A stretch of 64,000 bases of DNA, taken from Plumapathes pennacea. Taxonomy: Eukaryota; Cnidaria; Anthozoa; Antipatharia; Myriopathidae. The position numbers and the translations under genes are program-made. The stretch lies in the NCBI GenBank assembly GCA_964036295.1, contig OZ038463.1, forward strand, positions 35,777,678-35,841,677. The letters are read 5' to 3'. Below are positions 63,101 through 64,000 of this stretch, one piece after another. Position 1 is the first letter of the stretch, and the number at the start of each line of letters is the position of its first letter. A model generated the notes under the pieces. That model worked only from the letters and a program-made list of their open reading frames with translations, was not told the DNA's origin and ran no database searches.

Positions 63101-64000
63101 CCAAGCATGCAAAAGGAAGTCCTAATAACATTCCACATTGCAAGACAGTTAGATGTGATATCGTCAATGGTGTTGTTGGTTTCAACTGTACTTAGTTAAA
63201 AAAGATTGCACTTGCACTAAATGATTGTTTCTGGGTTATTTGTTAGGTATCTATGTATCATTCTAATTCCTCTCTTAAGGACCCAGATGGCGTTTCCTTT
63301 CTTCCTAAAGGTAAGCGGCATAATTATTTCAGACACATAGCAATGCCGTGCTAATTGGGGAGACTTGAAATGCAGAAACGAAATATCATAAACTGAACGC
63401 AAATTTGTTAAGAATCCCAACTAGTCGGAGGCTAACCAGTTGGTTATTTACATAGTGTGGCTGAGGATTTGAACTCAGGGCTACTGTGTTGCAAATTCAG
63501 CTAGTGGTCAGAACGAGACTTGAACCTGGGACCTCCGGATTTCAAGTTCGGCGCCCTAACCACTCGGCCAGGTTTTACTGATGTAATAAACTAATGGGAC
63601 CCTACATTAATACTTTAGCCGTTTTGGTGTTTTGTATAGTCAAATTATTTATAAAACCATTAAATAAACTATTTACTATGCATATGTCCTCAGTGTGTTT
63701 CAATTTCTGCATTATTATCTGTCATCACATATATACTTGTATGTAACGTTTGATTTTTTTAATTTGTAGTAACTGCAAATCACTACCACGCGGAATCCTC
63801 TACGACAGACGGTAAATTTTTCATCCGTACAATTTGCTGCTGTTGTGTCATTACCTTTAGTTTCACTAGTTTTGTCTTTTCTCCTATTTTGGTTGGTATG
63901 AAGAAGTTATAAATCTTGAAAAATTTATTATTGTCGGCTTTAAAGAGTAAGGATTGCCATGAATTCATATAGCATCATAAAGTATTGAGCATCAGGACAT
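54110..64000 (+). CDS. Gene F: IL-17R-like receptor with two tandem fnIII modules (3' end outside window)
   Basis: Thirteen coding exons are visible: 54110-54238, 57177-57231, 58043-58099, 58469-58594, 58918-59003, 59844-59909, 60080-60143, 60628-60657, 60752-60877, 61681-61766, 62486-62551, 63247-63310, 63770-63811. They encode 332 residues plus one base. Signal peptide MKAFYGLLLFCLLF; Cys exon ECMEVC; basic exon TRTRKS. The first fnIII-like module is at residues 81-194 (IIQWKPLNG, GYRVTYAEL, KCILL, IIIHDKDNWNYP). A linker exon (VTEITKPPIK) joins in frame to the second module at 205-318 (VIHWKPING, GYRVTYAEL, KCVLL, LIIHDKDSWNYP). A second stalk exon (VTANHYHAES) follows. TM and signalling exons lie beyond the window; SEFIR is expected by homology but not seen. 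The other SEFIR genes here have one module. Confidence 0.85.
54824..55263. mobile_element. Insertion with inverted ends in gene F intron 1
   Basis: Compared with gene E (about 44290), F carries about 440 extra bases bounded by AAGTT on both sides. Inverted ends are GAGCACCCAACG and CGATGGGTGCTC. The empty site is preserved in gene E. The ORF inside has no recognised domain. Confidence 0.6.
55767..55789. repeat. Solo end of the 22091 fold-back element
   Basis: GATCAATTCCAGCTGTTACC and three further bases match the terminal repeat at 22091-22347. The rest of the element is absent. Confidence 0.45.
56205..56900 (+). pseudogene. Nested small secreted/membrane-protein ORF in gene F intron 1 (split by MITE)
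   Basis: Paralogue of 45374-45900. ATG 56205 or 56217 opens a signal-peptide-like frame (KSYFAACVIVLFITAAEG) that continues unbroken through YNPKLKLDATSLIHPKELSK and KLCNVTRTINAC, where the fold-back MITE 56402-56635 interrupts it. Beyond the MITE the matching parts NQEGFLYAQKSE and the Ser/Thr-rich plus hydrophobic tail follow. A GT donor just after KLCN would give a phase-0 first exon, compatible with the exon at 57177. Function unknown. Confidence 0.35.
56402..56635. mobile_element. Double fold-back MITE, reverse copy in gene F
   Basis: Reverse-orientation copy of 27809-28141 with the same arms (TTACATAAACTCTGGTGTGA; GAAGATAAATTTCATATCTC). Absent at the paralogous site of gene E. Confidence 0.75.
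57509..57808. mobile_element. Insertion of about 300 bases in gene F intron 2
   Basis: Starts TTTATTACACGACTTCAC and contains TCGTGTAATAAACAATTTATTATACGAAAAGTCGTGC-type inverted pieces. Gene E at about 46490 reads straight through without it. No domain-bearing ORF. Confidence 0.55.
59215..59575. repeat. Imperfect fold-back repeat rich in TTTGGTTTTGC (gene F)
   Basis: Paralogous to 47815-48145. Starts TTTCGCATGACTGTCGAAAG with a local duplication of the left end, and ends GTTTTCGACAGTCATCCGAA. Confidence 0.55.
60930..61111. mobile_element. Long fold-back in gene F
   Basis: AATTTCCACTGGTTTGCCGT...GGACTCTTATTTACCACGA is mirrored by TCGTGGTAAATAAGAGTCC...CCAGTGGAAATTT. The centre is GTGGACTCACGAGG/GAGTGAGTCCAC. 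In the intron after exon 60752-60877. Confidence 0.8.
61982..62194. mobile_element. TIR element in gene F
   Basis: TGGTGTTACACTGGTCGATT and its inverted AATCGACCAGTGTAACACCA at the ends. The interior has repeated TTGCAACG/CGTTGCAA pairs. No ORF. Confidence 0.8.
62693..62953. mobile_element. Harbinger-like MITE with TAA target duplication (gene F)
   Basis: Same element as 44755-45023: AGGCCGATTTTCACTAGTGA ends, TAA on both sides, GGAGACGG-type interior arranged as a long palindrome. Its Arg-rich ORFs on both strands are artefacts of the GGAGACGGA units. Confidence 0.8.
63420..63575 (-). mobile_element. tRNA-derived SINE-like fragment
   Basis: On the minus strand, 63570 to 63511 reads like a tRNA 5' part and T arm: A box TGGCCGAGTGG, an anticodon-loop-like ACTTGAAAT (Ser-type), B box GGTTCAAGTCTC. 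There is no proper acceptor stem or long Ser variable arm. The adjoining 63420-63510 looks like a SINE body. Not a functional tRNA gene. Confidence 0.55.

Noticed and set aside
63511..63570. Possible tRNA-Ser gene on the minus strand
   Set aside because: A and B boxes are present but the acceptor stem and the long Ser variable arm are missing, and SINE-like sequence adjoins it.

Overview
The window is animal DNA, most likely from an anthozoan cnidarian and probably a stony coral. It is AT-rich and intron-rich, with canonical GT..AG introns. It is packed with short fold-back and terminal-inverted-repeat elements, and it carries TIR and SEFIR receptors of the kind cnidarians have expanded. No gene is credible on the minus strand apart from relics. 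All exon models were assembled by eye from splice sites, codon phase and paralogue comparison.

The main content is a head-to-tail cluster of six paralogous single-pass receptors, all on the + strand. Gene A (start outside the window, to 5985) ends in a TIR domain. Genes B (12642-20935), C (23093-31620), D (33337-39728) and E (43896-52292) are complete and end in a SEFIR domain, the cytoplasmic domain of IL-17 receptors and Act1/CIKS. Gene F (54110 to beyond 64000) is cut by the window edge before its TM and cytoplasmic exons. The common plan is: signal-peptide exon ending in a Cys-x3-Cys-like motif; a short Cys exon; in D, E and F a short basic exon; four exons forming one fibronectin-III-like domain; one or more short stalk exons; a TM exon; in B to E a micro-exon; and one long terminal exon with the signalling domain. 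The stalk, TM and terminal exons join in phase 1, so the terminal signalling exon can be exchanged without breaking the frame.

Three aspects stand out. Gene A joins the same ectodomain to TIR instead of SEFIR. Gene F carries two consecutive fnIII modules in one frame. Gene E looks like a recombinant with an F-like 5' part and a D-like 3' part. It keeps a relic of the lost second module at the junction and two alternative versions of one exon. Inside the otherwise nearly identical SEFIR exons of D and E there is a short, strongly diverged patch.

Between A and B lies an intronless class A GPCR (9525-10544). The remaining intergenic and intronic DNA holds two Helitron-like relics, a non-LTR retrotransposon 3' end, a tRNA-derived SINE-like piece, piggyBac-like and Harbinger-like MITEs, many fold-backs, several AAT microsatellites, and relics of a TPR gene and of a small secreted or membrane protein. 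By family knowledge the receptors would sense secreted ligands at the cell surface and signal through homotypic SEFIR or TIR contacts. Their ligands cannot be told from the sequence.
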